The notes under the pieces are model-generated. The model did no database searches, had not been told where the DNA came from, and saw only the letters and a list, made by a program, of their open reading frames with translations. A DNA stretch of 64,000 nucleotides from Brienomyrus brachyistius (lineage: Eukaryota; Chordata; Actinopteri; Osteoglossiformes; Mormyridae). Shown here piece after piece: positions 11,202 through 41,724 of this stretch. Every line of letters begins with the position of its first letter. The stretch's first letter is position 1. Made by a program: the position numbers and the translations under genes. Location of the stretch: positions 17,688,935 to 17,752,934 of the forward strand of contig NC_064538.1 of the NCBI RefSeq assembly GCF_023856365.1. The letters run 5' to 3'.

Positions 11202-14200
11202 GTCAGTCAGGGGTCACCGTGGTGACCACCAATCGCAAATGGCGTGTTTAATGTACACCTCGTTGGTGGCTCCTGCGGTCACACTGCGATGTTGAAACAA
11301 GCCTCCGTTCCATAGCTGCGGTAACGAGAAACTGTACTGATATGACTGAAACGCCCAGGCTGTGGTTAAACAGATGCTGCTTCTGTGCTGCAAGATACAA
11401 GAAAAACACTCTTATATTGTTTTTCTTTAAGTTCTGACTTAGCAGGTGGGGTCAGTAATTTTGGCACCCATGTGTCTTAGGTGTATTTATGTATAAATTT
11501 TTATTTTATTAATTTCTTTAAATATTTGTCCATTTTTTATGTGATTCTTTGTTGTATTTATTTAAACCTAAATTATCTTTTGAAATTTCCCCTCACGGGA
11601 GTCAATAAAGATCTATTTTATTTAATCTCTCCTTATAATAGCTTAACTGTTAAAAAATATAAAAAGACTGGAAATGCTCCAACTTTACTCATCAGTGTTT
11701 TTATTGGATTTCCAGCGTTAGATGTCTGTTCCAGATTGCTGGTGTTCAGCGTGAATGGCTCCGCTCGTGTGTTCGTTGGTTCGCATCCCCCGCCTGACCC
11801 ACCTCCTGTTGCAGGTCGCGCCGGTAACGCCTGGCTGAGCCCGCTCGGCTGTGCCATGTTCACGGTGCACATGCGTGTCCCTGTCGGCTCACGACTGGGC
11901 CAGAGAATCCCCTTCCTGCAGCACCTGGCCGCCCTGGCTGTAGTGGAGGCTGTTCGCACTCTGCCCGGGTACGAGGTACTGTACCGTCCCTGGGGACTCC
12001 TGTGTTTGCCAACCCAGTCCTTGGAGACCCACAAACGGTCTGCGTCGGGAGCTGGGATGGGAGCAAAAACGTGGACTGTCTGGGGGTCTCAGAGGACCTG
12101 GCTGGGAAACACTGCTGTAGTGTCATTTTCTGTGGGCATTTACCGCTGTTGATGGCGGCTGACCCATCACCTTCTTCAATGTCTTCCCAGGAAATCGACT
12201 TGACTGTCAAGTGGCCCAATGACATTTACTACGGCAGCCTGATGAAGCTGGGTGGGGTACTGGTCAACTCCACCCTCATGGGGGCGACGTTCCACCTGCT
12301 CGTCGGTGAGATTCCCAACCGTGGCTTTGTGACCATGGGGGGGGGTCCTGAATACCCGGCGCTGATCTGATGTATGATCTCGGCAGGCTGTGGCTTCAAT
12401 GTCAGCAACAGCAACCCCACCATCTGCATCAACGACTTGGTGGAGCAGCAGAACCACCAGCGGGGGTCGGCCCTAGAGCCCCTGGACACCTCCCTGCTTA
12501 TTGCCCGCAGCGTCTCCCTACTGGAAGACCTCATTGCCTCCTTCCAGGATGGGGGGCCACAGGCTGTCCTTCCCCTCTACTATAAGAGATGGGTGCACAG
12601 GTACATAGCGACAGGTTAATTTACTGCCTTAGACACATTTCTGGGTTTATTGGTGCCATAGCTCAACAACTATAGCGTTGTGCTAACAACACAAAGGTCA
12701 TGGGTTTGAACCCCAGAAACACGCACAAATTGTAACGCTTCCCTGTACTGTAAGTCACTTGGGATAAAAGCATCAGGTTGCTGAATAAATGTAAATAAAT
12801 ATATTGCACTCCTGGAAAGAGAGACTCCAGTGCATTAAGGAAAGATAAATCTGATCTTTAAAGAGGACAGAGTCTATGTCCTGTGCATAACCGATGGTCC
12901 ACTACAGCCCGCTCAGCATGCCTGTTCATGTACAGCTTACATCAGTAAATACTGACTAATTCATTCATTTGACTGTTTGCATTACCATCTGTTATTTTAC
13001 TGCTAATTGCACGCGATTTATAGATATTTTTGACTATGGATTAATGGAGCATTTCACTGCACATTGTACTGAGTATTGATTGATTGAATGTACTGAATGT
13101 ATTGTACTGATTGAATGGTAATAGATGGAATTCTAGGCTACCCAAGATGAAGTGAGAATAATGGAGAGATCCCCTGAAAATGATTGATAGCTTGTGTGTG
13201 TGAGGGAAATTCTGTCACTCACCAACTCCGACGGCCCTGGGAGACTTTTTTATTTTTCTGTCTGTCAAAAGATAATTGAAAGTAAAATCTATGCCATTTT
13301 TGGTTACTTAAGTTGGAGTTGTATTCAAAAAACGATCAGGTTTTCCTGATTTATGGTATCAGTCAAAGCTCTGGAAAAGGCCTCGAAGCAATGAAGCAAT
13401 ACACAGTAAATATTGAAATGACAGAGAGAAGTGATCAACATCATCTCAGATTTTATCCCCTTTTGCTTTGGTGACAGTATTGGAGACTCTTGCCATTCTT
13501 TCAACCACCTGATGTAGCCACCTGGATAGCTTCTCCAACTGTCCTGAAAGAGCTTCAACAAGTTCTGGGCACAAGTTGGCTACAAGGCTCTTACTCTTTG
13601 ATCCAATTCATTCCAAAACAGTTCTTTAGGGTGTAGGTGTGGAGATCGAGGACCAGGTCAACTGTCACAGCAGTTTGTCTCTTTACTTGTTCACAAGATA
13701 ATGGTGGTACGGCAAGGAGCATGTGCTGATTAAAGCGCGTTGCATCAAACCACCTCAGGCGTGAGAACCTGAGTGCAGCCATGGGGCGGGCGATACCTCA
13801 GCACCACACTAGTGGACCAGCGTGGGTTTTTTCCAGTGGCTGGAGTGCCAATCCTACCACCAGCCCCCAAATTTTCCCTGTAAGTTGGAGGACCACCTTG
13901 CAGGGCAGGATATAGATCAATATCATACCCAGGACGAAGCAATTGCAGGTCACGGGCCTTGCTCAAGGGCCCAATGAAGTAAAATCACTCCAGGAATTCA
14001 TGGGATTCAAACCAGCAACTTTACAATTGCTGGCTTAGGACCCTAGGCTCAGAGCCACTGCTCCACCCACGCACGAGATAATACTTATTGCATAACCTCC
14101 AGGTGTATTTAGTGTCCTTATCTTATTGTAAAATGATTTTCAGGAGGTGTGTCCAGACTATCGACTTGTACTGTATATACCAGTTTTTTTTTTTTTTTTA

Positions 14201-14616
14201 AAGTTAAATCAATAAATTCAAGTTTATTCAGTGGTACAACAGACAGGCTCATGCTGACCCTACACCAAGCCAATTTTAAGGTCCAGTTGGCTTTAGGAAA
14301 TGTAGTTTGACTTTATTGTCAGTCTTTATTATTTTCTGTTAACTGAGGCATGTAACTTGCAGCTTTGGTGACTTTTTAAATGAGGACACCCACCCCCCCT
14401 TCCTGTCTCCCTCTGACCCACATCACCCCGCCCCCCTCTCTCAGTGGCACGCAGGTCCGCCTGCAAAGCGAGGCCGGGCCCCAGGTGGAGGTGGTGGGCC
14501 TGGACGACAATGGCTTCCTGCAGGTGCAGTCCGCGGAGCTGGGCATCACATCGGTGCAGCCCGACGGCAACTCTTTCGACATGCTGAGGAACCTGGTCGT
14601 CACCAAGCAGCGATAG
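11134..14616 (+). CDS. HLCS: Holocarboxylase synthetase, 3' part (last five coding exons)
   Basis: HLCS joins biotin to lysines of the biotin-dependent carboxylases using ATP, through biotinyl-5'-AMP, and acts in cytosol and mitochondria. Exons are 11134-11201, 11815-11975, 12191-12305, 12387-12600 and 14445-14616 (stop TAG 14614-14616). Phases join without a break and give 242 residues. Visible family hallmarks are the ligase segment [15 protein letters not shown], the substrate-binding motif [36 protein letters not shown], and the C-terminal domain with [10 protein letters not shown] and the ending [12 protein letters not shown]. These match the C-terminal half of vertebrate HLCS closely. 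The N-terminal half is not in the window, so the gene is partial on the left. It converges on SIM2, the same order as on human chromosome 21. Introns are small (81 to about 1840 bp). Confidence 0.96.
11815..11975 (+). CDS. HLCS: HLCS exon (GRxGNxWLSP motif)
   Basis: 161-bp exon after the acceptor CTCCTGTTGCAG. It completes the glycine/arginine loop ([13 protein letters not shown]) and encodes [20 protein letters not shown], ending LPGYE at a GTACTG donor, phase 0. Confidence 0.95.
11999..12113. mobile_element. hAT-type MITE copy inside an HLCS intron
   Basis: About 115 bp resembling the 9330-9447 element: left terminus CTGTGTTTGCCAACCCAGTC, internal GAGCTGGGATGGGAGCAAAA, right terminus GGGAAACACTG. 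Termini have diverged and no clean target duplication remains. It makes up more than half of the 215-bp intron 11976-12190 and begins about 23 bp after the donor. Confidence 0.75.
12191..12305 (+). CDS. HLCS: HLCS exon (KWPND motif)
   Basis: 115-bp exon after GTCTTCCCAG. It encodes [19 protein letters not shown], then [19 protein letters not shown]. The KWPND lysine is the conserved biotin/ATP contact of biotin ligases. It ends after the first base of a Gly codon at GTGAGA. Confidence 0.96.
12387..12600 (+). CDS. HLCS: HLCS exon (central ligase domain)
   Basis: 214-bp exon following an 81-bp intron that contains a G9 run. It begins with [20 protein letters not shown] and ends [10 protein letters not shown] plus two bases of a serine codon at a GTACAT donor. 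Confidence 0.95.
12650..12802 (+). repeat. tRNA-derived SINE
   Basis: This sits in the last HLCS intron. It has an A-box-like start (CCATAGCTCAACAACTATAG), a B-box-like word GGTTTGAACCCC at about 12703-12714, a conserved tail word (GTAAGTCACTTGGGATAAAA) and an AT-rich TAAATGTAAATAAAT end. This is the architecture of the widespread fish tRNA SINEs with a CTTTGGATAAAAGCGTCTGC-type tail. Confidence 0.8.
13325..13735 (-). mobile_element. Tc1/mariner-like transposase relic (C-terminal part)
   Basis: On the minus strand this segment reads as a decayed C-terminal Tc1-like transposase. [13 protein letters not shown], [20 protein letters not shown] and [15 protein letters not shown] pieces appear in shifted frames, followed by an AT-rich tail. 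There are several stops and frameshifts and no DDE catalytic region is visible. A probable matching terminal repeat lies at 14140-14180 beyond a nested SINE. Non-functional. Confidence 0.65.
13738..14085 (-). repeat. tRNA-derived SINE nested in the Tc1-like relic
   Basis: Read on the minus strand: GTGGGTGGAGCAGTGGCTCT (A-box-like), then a B-box-like GGTTTGAATCCC at about 14002-14013, then the body TGGGCCCTTGAGCAAGGCCC, which other copies in this window share (18085-18270, 59190-59330). It separates the Tc1-like body from its presumed terminal repeat, suggesting later insertion. Confidence 0.7.
14095..14185. repeat. Probable terminal repeat of the Tc1-like relic
   Basis: Contains CAGGAGGTGTGTCCAGACTA followed by GACTTGTACTGTATATA, close to the outer terminal sequence common to fish Tc1-like elements (GGTGTGTCCAAACTTTTGAC then TGGTACTGTAT). 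A run of about 14 T follows near 14186-14199. Confidence 0.5.
14445..14616 (+). CDS. HLCS: HLCS last exon (C-terminal domain, stop)
   Basis: 172-bp coding part after CCCCTCTCTCAG. It encodes [30 protein letters not shown] and [18 protein letters not shown], then TAG. This is the small beta-barrel-like BPL C-terminal domain. Length and ending match vertebrate HLCS. Confidence 0.96.
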
Positions 14617-15285
14617 CCCGTCTCTGGCCTCTCCATCGCCTCCTACTGGCAACTTGACATAATGCTTATCAAAAGAACCTGATCGTGACCATGCAGTACT
14701 GGTTCGCCACCGGCCTCTCCATCGCCTCCTGTTGGCAGCCTGCAGAATCCCACCAGCTTCACACAATCAAATGTACTTCCTAGGAAAACAAATGCCCCAC
14801 CGGGGGGCACTGTAGATAAGTGTGCTTATGAATGTGCATATTTGACCTAGATAAAGATTCTTTTATTTATAGCGCAGGGAGGTATGTCTACGTATAGGAA
14901 TGTCCATTTGCAGCAAAGATTCCACTAATTTTCTCAGAATGCTTGTTAGGTGGTAGTTTCTTATGGACAACGGAAGCTTGGACAAAAGAAAGTGTTAATT
15001 ACACTGGACCCTTTCACTATTGACCCTAAATTTTATGTTGTTTGATTTGAAATATTGCCTGTTATTGATCAGTAATTCTGATTTTTTTTTTTCTTTTTCT
15101 AAAAGCACTTGTAGTCAGAAGTAACGTATATGTAGTGTTTCTTGTTCGGAGGTATTAATGATCTTTTCTGAGTATTGAAGTACATTTGAAGAGTAAAAGC
15201 ATGTCATGCATGCTGTTTGTTAACATGCAGATGTAGATGTTGACTGAAGGTGACTTAAGTTTGACTTGCATCTGCACCTTTAGCA
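14617..15285 (+). other. HLCS 3' UTR and flank
   Basis: No canonical AATAAA was found close to the stop; a GATAAA variant occurs at 14850-14855 before a T-rich stretch. A short duplicated piece of the last-exon end (CCTCTCCATCGCCTCCT at about 14628 and 14716) lies in the UTR. The transcript end is therefore unresolved. Confidence 0.35.
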
Positions 15286-15289
15286 GCTG

Positions 15290-15640
15290 TTGTTCAGACT
15301 ATGTAATCCACCTTGAGCTAAGCAGGTTTGGCCCTGGCCAGTACTTGGATCTGAAAGAGTGGGGGTGGTATCCCTGTGCCCCGGCTAAATCTGCCACCTG
15401 TGGCCCTTTCAAATCTGGCCTCCTAATCATTTCCCATGTCTAATTGGTGAATTAACTCCCACCCCTTCAGCACCTTAGCTACTGTAGGGTGAGCATATTG
15501 GTGTGGACTGGTTTCCGTCGCATCAGCAAGGTGGGGGGGCGACACGGTGGTGGTGGCTGAAGGGGCCCCCCCTTTGATTCTGTAAAGCGCTTTGAAAAAG
15601 AACTATATGAAAGTAACTTTCATTCATTCACTTTCATACC
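15290..15640 (+). repeat. 5S rRNA-derived SINE
   Basis: The head carries a degenerate 5S rRNA segment: GAGCTAAGCAGGTTTGGCCC then TGGCCAGTACTTGGAT at 15315-15350, corresponding to the internal promoter region of vertebrate 5S genes. The tail has TCTGTAAAGCGCTTTGAAAA and ends near an ATTCATTCA repeat, typical of 5S-headed fish SINEs. The 5' third of 5S is missing or diverged. It lies between the convergent HLCS and SIM2 genes. Confidence 0.8.
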
Positions 15641-15649
15641 CAAGTATAC

Positions 15650-18080
15650 AGTGATAGACTTCAGCAAAATATGCCTCATGGCCCTCATACCATATAAAAA
15701 TCTGTAAATATTTGTAACTCTGAAGTATTTAGTGTACTGGGAAGGGTAAGACTTTTTTTTTTATCTTGCAATAATGGTTTTCTTTTTTAAAATTTACTGT
15801 TAGGTTGTAATCATGTTTGCCTTTATCCTGCAGTTTGTTGATAATTATGTTAATTGGTCAGCTGTCTTTGTAAGAGATTCTAGTGACATTTTTAAATTGA
15901 GGAAATTCTGTGTGAAATGAAGGTGTTGGAAGGCATTGTCATGTGCTCTGGTGATAAATGAGAGAAATTGGCAAACTGGCGTGAATGTGTGGTCATGTAG
16001 GCATGTTTTACTGGGATCTAGGATAAAGGCTTCCTGAATCGTGGGGGCTTGGTGTGAGCTTAGGGGCTTGTCTTTCCTAAAGAGGAAACCCATACAGCCA
16101 GCTATTACCGGTAGCATGTCATTTGCAGTGTGCGCCCCCCCCCCCCCCCCCCCCGACCGCCGTAACTCCTTCCTATCAGAAATCAGTGGCTCCTCAAAAG
16201 CAGGAATCGTTCAGGCCACAGTTGGGCGTTTTCATGCGCCAGTGAGCTCATGTCAAGCTAATGCAAGAGGCCCAACCTCCCTGCCCCTGAGAACAGGCTT
16301 GCCCTGCTTATCCTCAGCAGACAGGTAAGCTCTACATACAGGTTAACTGTTAGAAATGTGTAATATTAAAACGAATGACAGTGCTGTAAATCACTTGGTT
16401 GGAGGGGAGCTCTGGTTATTTCACCTGAGTAATAAAATATGATAGTATTATAGGTGCTGAAGAAGAGGTTGGAGCGGATCGCGTCCCTCTGCCGTCATCT
16501 TCGCCCTGGCCTGCAGGGTGCAGCGACGAGCCGCTAACAAGAATCACCCTGCCTGAATCTGAATCGCCCCTTTCGCTGTCAAGCTTTTCTGGGTCGGACA
16601 GATGAAGTGCGGGAGAGCTCAGCGCTGCAGGTGGACCCGGTTGCGAGCATGGTGGGGTGGGGGGGGGGGGGTAGTGGCAGGGAGGGGGCTGTTCTCCCGC
16701 GCTCCGAGGCCGCATCTGGGGGTTTGGCTCCCTGCTGAGTTGCTCAGATGACACTTCATTTGTCCCTGACACCTTACGCCATTGGCTCATCATAACTGGA
16801 TGAGGTGAAAATATGTACAGGGCCCCTGCAGACCGTCTGGGGCCCCACCTCATCGCTGCAAAGATACCCAAATTAGATGCTCGAATCGCCCCGCATGTTG
16901 TTTTGAAACGGTTCCCAAAGACACAGCAGAAAGTTTATAGTATTGATCTTTTTTTAAAAAAAAAACAAAACCACAACTGGTCATGATCAGGGAATAAAAA
17001 CAAACATCTGCTGGCTTTCATCTCCAAAGGCAAAGAGCAGCACCACACATATGCCTGAGAATTGTGCTGGGAGTAGCTGGCATGTGGTGCAATTTAAGGC
17101 TTTCCCCCACTGATTTATGCTTAGGCCACCCAGCTGTCTGGTGGGTGGGGCAGTAGCTCCCTGGACACACCCCCTAAGAATTGACCAATCAGTGTGGGAG
17201 AAATGCAGGGTTCTTGCCAGGGCTTTGAGTATGGATCTGCTTTTAGGTGGCTAGTGGCTGCCTGAAAGTTTATTAAGCAAATTGCCCGCACTCAGTCCAT
17301 AAATGCTCACCATTTCAATATCCTATTAAACAATTTTCCCCCAGGGGGTCTGTAGGGTCAGATGGAATCTATTTTCCACATCACGCCTCACGTTAACTCC
17401 CAAAGCCCCCCCTAGAGAGGACGGTGCAGTCCTTTGGCTCACCTTCAAAACCGTCTCTTTTCAAGATGCTCAGTCTGTAAGCTTTAAACCAAGAAGTATC
17501 TGGGGGAATTACGGGATTTCTGAGTAAAAGTCGCGTTCTCTGTCACGTGGCAGAGAGTCTCCTTTAAATCTTTCATTTTGAGCATGAGTGAACCACGCAT
17601 ATACTCCTAGAAGATCAGGAAATGTAGGGTTGAGTTTAACATTGGCGCCTATGATCCGGTGTCTACTACATTCCCTCCAGCTGTAGTCGTCTATCACTGT
17701 GGGGTTCTGACAGGACCGCAGGTTGGGTGTCGTCAGCTGCTGGTGTAGCCCTCAGCTAGGGGTAAAGGGATGGGGGGGGCAGGTTGACTCAGTCTATATG
17801 TTCGGAGCCCCAGGGGACCATTGCAAACCGACCGCCAATGTGTTGGATACTCCCCCCCCCGCCCCTCCCTCCCAAGAGCTCAATGATGTGATCCAGGTGG
17901 AAACCCCTGACCTGTCAAGTGCGGTAAATGAAATGCAGAGGGTGGGGGCCTACCTAAGTGCCTCCTCGCTGGTCAGTGCATCTGCCAAAAAAAAGTAGTT
18001 TTTTTTTTTGGGGGGGGCTCTAGAGCAACCACTGGTGGGGAAAAATGAGTTGATTCTTAAGCAGAAGAGCCTTCCTAATG
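15650..18080. other. Intergenic, no gene seen
   Basis: Between the 3' ends of HLCS and SIM2. Contains a poly-C run near 16134-16154, a G run near 16660-16671, CCAATCAG-like words near 17185 and otherwise unique-looking sequence. The 151-codon minus frame at 16416-16871 and the 91-codon plus frame at 17723-17998 have no recognisable content and are not called. Confidence 0.4.
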
Positions 18081-18084
18081 ATCC

Positions 18085-18270
18085 TGTAAGACAATCCGCT
18101 TAAAATGGCAGCCAGTCGAGTCCTTTGTACATAATGTGTATGTTTCAATCCCAGGGTCAGCAGAGTGATTTCACTGTTGGGCCCCTGACCGAGGCCCTTA
18201 ACACCACTGCTACAGGGACTGGCTGACTCTGCTTTCTCAGAAAAAAAGAAAAAAAAGCTTTGAATAAATA
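18085..18270 (+). repeat. Truncated tRNA-SINE fragment
   Basis: Contains TTTCAATCCCAGGGTCAGCA (B-box-like) and TTGGGCCCCTGACCGAGGCC, words shared with the SINE copies at 13738-14085 and 58695-58935. It ends in an A-rich tail and an AATAAATA end. Confidence 0.55.
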
Positions 18271-19122
18271 CATGTGAACGTAGACAGTGCCATTCAGAAG
18301 TGACAGTGAATCAATCTCGACACGGCCATTTATTGAAGTTTGTGGTGCAGAGGTATTTAACTTCCATCCTCTTCATAACCAGGTCATGTATCCTTTATTA
18401 TGCACGTTAACAATCATCAATTAGCAAACTGCTAAGTGCCATACAAGAATAAATACATATGTTTGTTGTTTTCAACCTGAGAGTACTCCTGGGTTTTGCT
18501 CTGTGATGGTGAAGTAAAAGTATCATGACTTGGGGGAAAAACTGCAGCTTCTGGGTCGGGTTAATGCTGTTAGCATCAGCGTTAGTCATTATCCTCATCC
18601 GCTGTTTCTTTCATGATTTGCCATCAAAAAATAAAGCATGTTTTAGAAATGATGTACAAAACGGCTACTAAACTTGGGGTTTATTTAAATGAATGTGGAA
18701 ATACAAAACAATATAAAATAAAAAAAACACTTGGTGGGTTTAGTACAGCTTTATGTGGAGAACAGGGGATTGTTTCCACGGTTGTGTTGTGTTTGCGATT
18801 TACTTCATTCAGCAGCTCGATTTGCTGATAAGGTGGCGGAACGGCTGCAATACAGCAAGGGTACTGAGAGTCCAGCATGCAAGGTGCAACAAACTTTAAA
18901 AAAAAAAAAATTTGCAGTAGTCGCAGGAAGTTTACCGCAACCTTCCCACCTCTGGTAAGAAAGGAATCGATCCTGTACGAAAATGCTAAGTATACCTGCT
19001 CGTTCCCGCGTCAATAAGGCCCGTAACAAATCACGCTTTAATTCAGAGAGACAGTTCAGCCAGAGTTTCTCTGCCACATACCCTCTTTCACCAAGGATCT
19101 TAAAGGAGTGTTTACTGGAATG

Positions 19123-19133
19123 TTTATTTTATT
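19123..19133 (-). terminator. Candidate SIM2 polyadenylation signals
   Basis: Two overlapping minus-strand AATAAA hexamers (TTTATT on the + strand at 19123-19128 and 19128-19133), about 315 nt after the SIM2 stop. Other hexamers occur further on, so the used site is uncertain. Confidence 0.4.
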
Positions 19134-19447
19134 TGTAATTTTTTAATTGTCTGTCTATTACAAAACAGTCTGTTAGAACTAGGGCGTGACACTGATATAT
19201 TAACTGCTAAATAATTTGCAAAAATATAATGTATTCAGGCCAAAAAAACAAAAACCCCTGAAATTAGAGTTTGTTCCCTTTGTAGCTACGCAATACTGGC
19301 GTGCCAGTCTGAGAGCTGGGTGTCCGCTTGGAATCTCCGTGGGACGTCCTGCATTGTCTGATCTGTCGTCAGTCCTGGCACCTCTGGGAGACTTTTTTTT
19401 TCTCCTTATAAGGGGGTGCGCTTTGTGTCCTGTGAGTCCCGGGGGTG

Positions 19448-38282
<18,835 letters not shown>

Positions 38283-39214
38283 TTATATTCGTCAAAAGAA
38301 GACATGTTTATTAAGTAGTATTTCTGTTATCATATTTAAAAAACACTATAAGGCCTATATACACAATCCTTTGGCTGCTGATCTTCACGTCTTTGCCGGT
38401 GCAAAAAATGCTTGAGGGTAATTAAGATATGTTTTAAAACCATTGTATTTTATTGTAAACAAGCAGTATGCAGTTGTCAGTTTATATATAAAGGTTAAAA
38501 GTAATTCTATTCAAATTACGAATAATTTTATGCCGCAAAGACACCAGCCGTGTCCCATATCTAAATACTAAGCGCAACAACAACTTCCTACAATTAGGTC
38601 TCAATCAACCATTAAAAAAACATGTTTCACAGTGGGTGAAGTTTCCACCAATAGCATGACAACAGAAAAGGTTAACAACTATATTTTAGTCATTGATATG
38701 TACGGCATGTAAATCCTCCCTAGTTATGCAGGCTGTACTGATTCTGGCTTAGTTCAAATAAACTCTTAACAAAACTTCTTGGTTTACCTTGACGTCCTGT
38801 AAGTTGGGAATATTCCAATCGAATATCGAAAGAGGTGTCGAATATTATTATTTTTTTAATTCCAACGAACACGCCAAGCGTACGCTATAGTTACGACCCC
38901 GGGACTGCAGTTCACTAACCTTTCAAAAGCTGGGAACGAAATTCTTCGCTCTTACTTCTTCAAATGAATCTCATGCAAATATTGTCCTTTTGATGTTCGC
39001 TGAGAGGGCTTTCGCCAAGAAACTTTCCCGTGTGCCGGGCGCCGTTTAAACCATTCTTGGGGACGCCCATAATTAATCAAATGTTGACGATCTGAGGTAG
39101 TGGATAAATCAGAATTACCTGCATGTATTCATAATTATTTCAAGATTCCTCCAATGTTGTTGATGCCTTTAGTCGAGTACGAAAAGAAAAAATCCATGAT
39201 GAAAATGTGCAAAT

Positions 39215-39260
39215 GGTGATAAACGTGAACGCTCTTCATTCCCACATGCCTTTATAAACA
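39215..39260 (-). promoter_or_regulatory. Candidate SIM2 core promoter (TATA-like)
   Basis: On the minus strand TTTATAAAGGCATGTGGGAA at about 39239-39258 offers a TATA-like box about 1.06 kb upstream of the SIM2 ATG. Initiation would be near 39220. An octamer ATGCAAAT occurs nearby at about 38974-38981. This is inference from motif and distance only. Confidence 0.25.
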
Positions 39261-39508
39261 CATAAAGAAATCCATTGCTATGATCTCCAGGTTTCAACTG
39301 CGGGATTCACATTGTCGCACAGCCCACATCCCGGTTATTATAGAAGACACGGAGTTCCTTCACTGTCAGTAATTGCACTTTCCCTGTCCCCGGGCTGATC
39401 TTCTAGTTTGCATTGTTCGGGGGTCGATAATCCTAAAAGATGGAATGATATTCTAAGCAGCAGCCGCTAATTCCTTTCGCAGAAGCGGAGGCGCACTGAG
39501 AGAGATGG

Positions 39509-39543
39509 AAGGATGGAGGGAGGGAGGGAGGGAGGAAGGGAGG
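39509..39543. repeat. (GGGA)n purine repeat upstream of SIM2
   Basis: GGATGGAGGGAGGGAGGGAG followed by GGAGGAAGGGAGG. A short polypurine stretch about 1.3 kb upstream of the SIM2 start codon. Confidence 0.85.
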
Positions 39544-39549
39544 CGCGAG

Positions 39550-41700
39550 CGATCAAGCAAGCTGGGGGTCGCGCTTCCAAACCGTTACGTCACGATGTCT
39601 CCGCCGTCTTGGGTGAAACGTGGTACAGTGTAATAAAACTGGCAAGCAGTGACATTTATCAGCTGAACGCTTTACTAGACAATAGCAAGTTGTTTGGCTT
39701 GATTCTTCTGTTATTGGCCGAGTTTTAACCACTGTTTTTACATTGACGAAGATGATCGTTTTGCTGCATTCATTCATAGGCCAACGCATAGTGCGCTTAA
39801 AAACACATAGAAACGATGCAAATTCATGAATTCACAGGGAAATTTGAAACAGAATCAAATCATTGTTAAACGTTGGGCGCGAATATTGTCCCTAAGATTA
39901 TACATACTGTCTAATGCACACACCGACATATTTTGGAGTCTTCGCAGTTTGTTCAAAAATGCCGCTGATTTCATTTTGAATGAGCCGAATTGCATGCTTG
40001 ATGAACGCGAGAAATCAGTCAGCCGATTTGAAGTGTGCGCTGTGGTTGCAAACGCTGCGCGCTTCGCCGTAAACGATTCACTAGCATTTTAAATATTCAA
40101 ATCCTCACACGATCCTCAATATGTTCATTTCCATTTCCCATAAAGGCCAGCGACATCTTTGAAGAATTCTGAAAAGGTATTTTATAATTATCGCATTTGC
40201 ATCCTTCAAATATTTTTTTCTTCTTTTCAAAAATAATTTTCAAATTTACCAAAAGATATTACCAGATATCACCGTTTTGTTCTTTTATGCTTTGACAATG
40301 CGCGTTGTAATTGTAACGCGTATCTTTAAGGCATTCATATAAATTTAGGTTTATTTGTATTTCTGAGCTGTATTAATATCTGTCGAATATAGGCTTATAT
40401 GCTCTGTTACTGTAGAAAATTAGACAAATGGGAGAAGTAAAAATGCAAAGTAAAAACAACACAATAGTCAACAATGACCTATTAGATCTAATTATATTCA
40501 ACAACAGTTGGATTAACAATTAATTACAATCAAGTTATTATACTGCAACAAAACAACTCCAATTGTAATTATTGTTAAAGAAAACGGGAGTGCGCATGCT
40601 TATGGAACAATAAAAAATGATAATAAAATTGTTTTAATTACTGTCTCACCGGCGAATTGCTAAAATTCAGCACATGTTTCATTGTTAAATATATTTTTGA
40701 CGATTTTTGGTATTCATAATAACACGCGTATTATTTACTATACTACAAATGATCATATTTGGCATTGCGTTTTTAATCCTGATTTATGTACATTCACAGT
40801 AAGGTTATTAAAGGTGCAAATTTATTAGTCATAACCTGTAGACTACCGAAAAATCTCATTGCAGAACTTTGACGGGAGGTAATATTTTTATGATATTTGG
40901 GTATATATTATTTATTGTATGGCGTCTGTAAAACGGTTTAGGCTACATTCTTTGAGAATTCCTTTGAGAATAATGCAGTTGAAGACAGTTGTCGCATTTT
41001 TTACATTGTGAATTGAGTTTCGGGTGTACACACGAAGATGATATTGCTTCAATATTCCGCTTTCAGTTTAAGAGAAATATCGATGTCGTTAACGAGATGC
41101 AAATATATTGCTTCAAATTACATTTCTTTGTTTTGTGCTTCAGCTTGATACAACACTGGCAGATACACAAATTTAGTAGTCTGTTGTTAGTCAAAGCTGC
41201 ATGTTGTACGCGGAAGTTTGCCGTTTTCTCCCGTGTATAATACCTATAATAATGAACGATGGATTTGTCTGCAGAGACGAACGTCGCCCTACATCAGCGG
41301 TCCCTCGTAATATTTTTCCCATGTGTAAAAAAAACCCCGTTAAGTTCGAAAATATCTTAAACTGTGTTGGTTTAATTTCTTGTACTAATTTACGTCTTGG
41401 ATCAAAATTTGTTAATCCTTCGATGGAGTAGTTTGAATGTAAAATGTTAAAATAACCCCCAAAACACCTCACTTTTTGTACCTTGATCAACAAGCATTTC
41501 TGCTTGTGTTTTATGGCAGCTAAAATATACAATATATTAAATAATTTTGCTGTTTTTAGTATAATACCCATTCCTATTCCATTTTAGTATAATCCATTCC
41601 TAAGAATAGTACATATAAAATATTAAAAAGTACGCATCCCGGATACCGACAAGATAAATTATCTGGCTTTCTGCCAATAAGTAGAGGCAGTATCAATCTG
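39550..41700. other. SIM2 5' flank, no gene seen
   Basis: Mostly AT-rich sequence without coding signal. A cAMP-response-like word TTACGTCA occurs at about 39586-39593. Repeats are scarce, unlike the window left of SIM2. Confidence 0.4.
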
Positions 41701-41724
41701 ATCCTGTGTAGCTCACAGGTCCGA

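Noticed and set aside
11481..12152. 223-codon forward frame as a single gene
   Set aside because: Only 11815-11975 is HLCS exon. The rest reads through introns and a MITE.
15290..15420. Functional 5S rRNA gene
   Set aside because: The 5' third is missing, the 3' helix is diverged and a SINE tail follows.
16416..16871. 151-codon minus frame
   Set aside because: No recognisable domain, low-complexity proline/serine content, G-run derived segments, no splice context.
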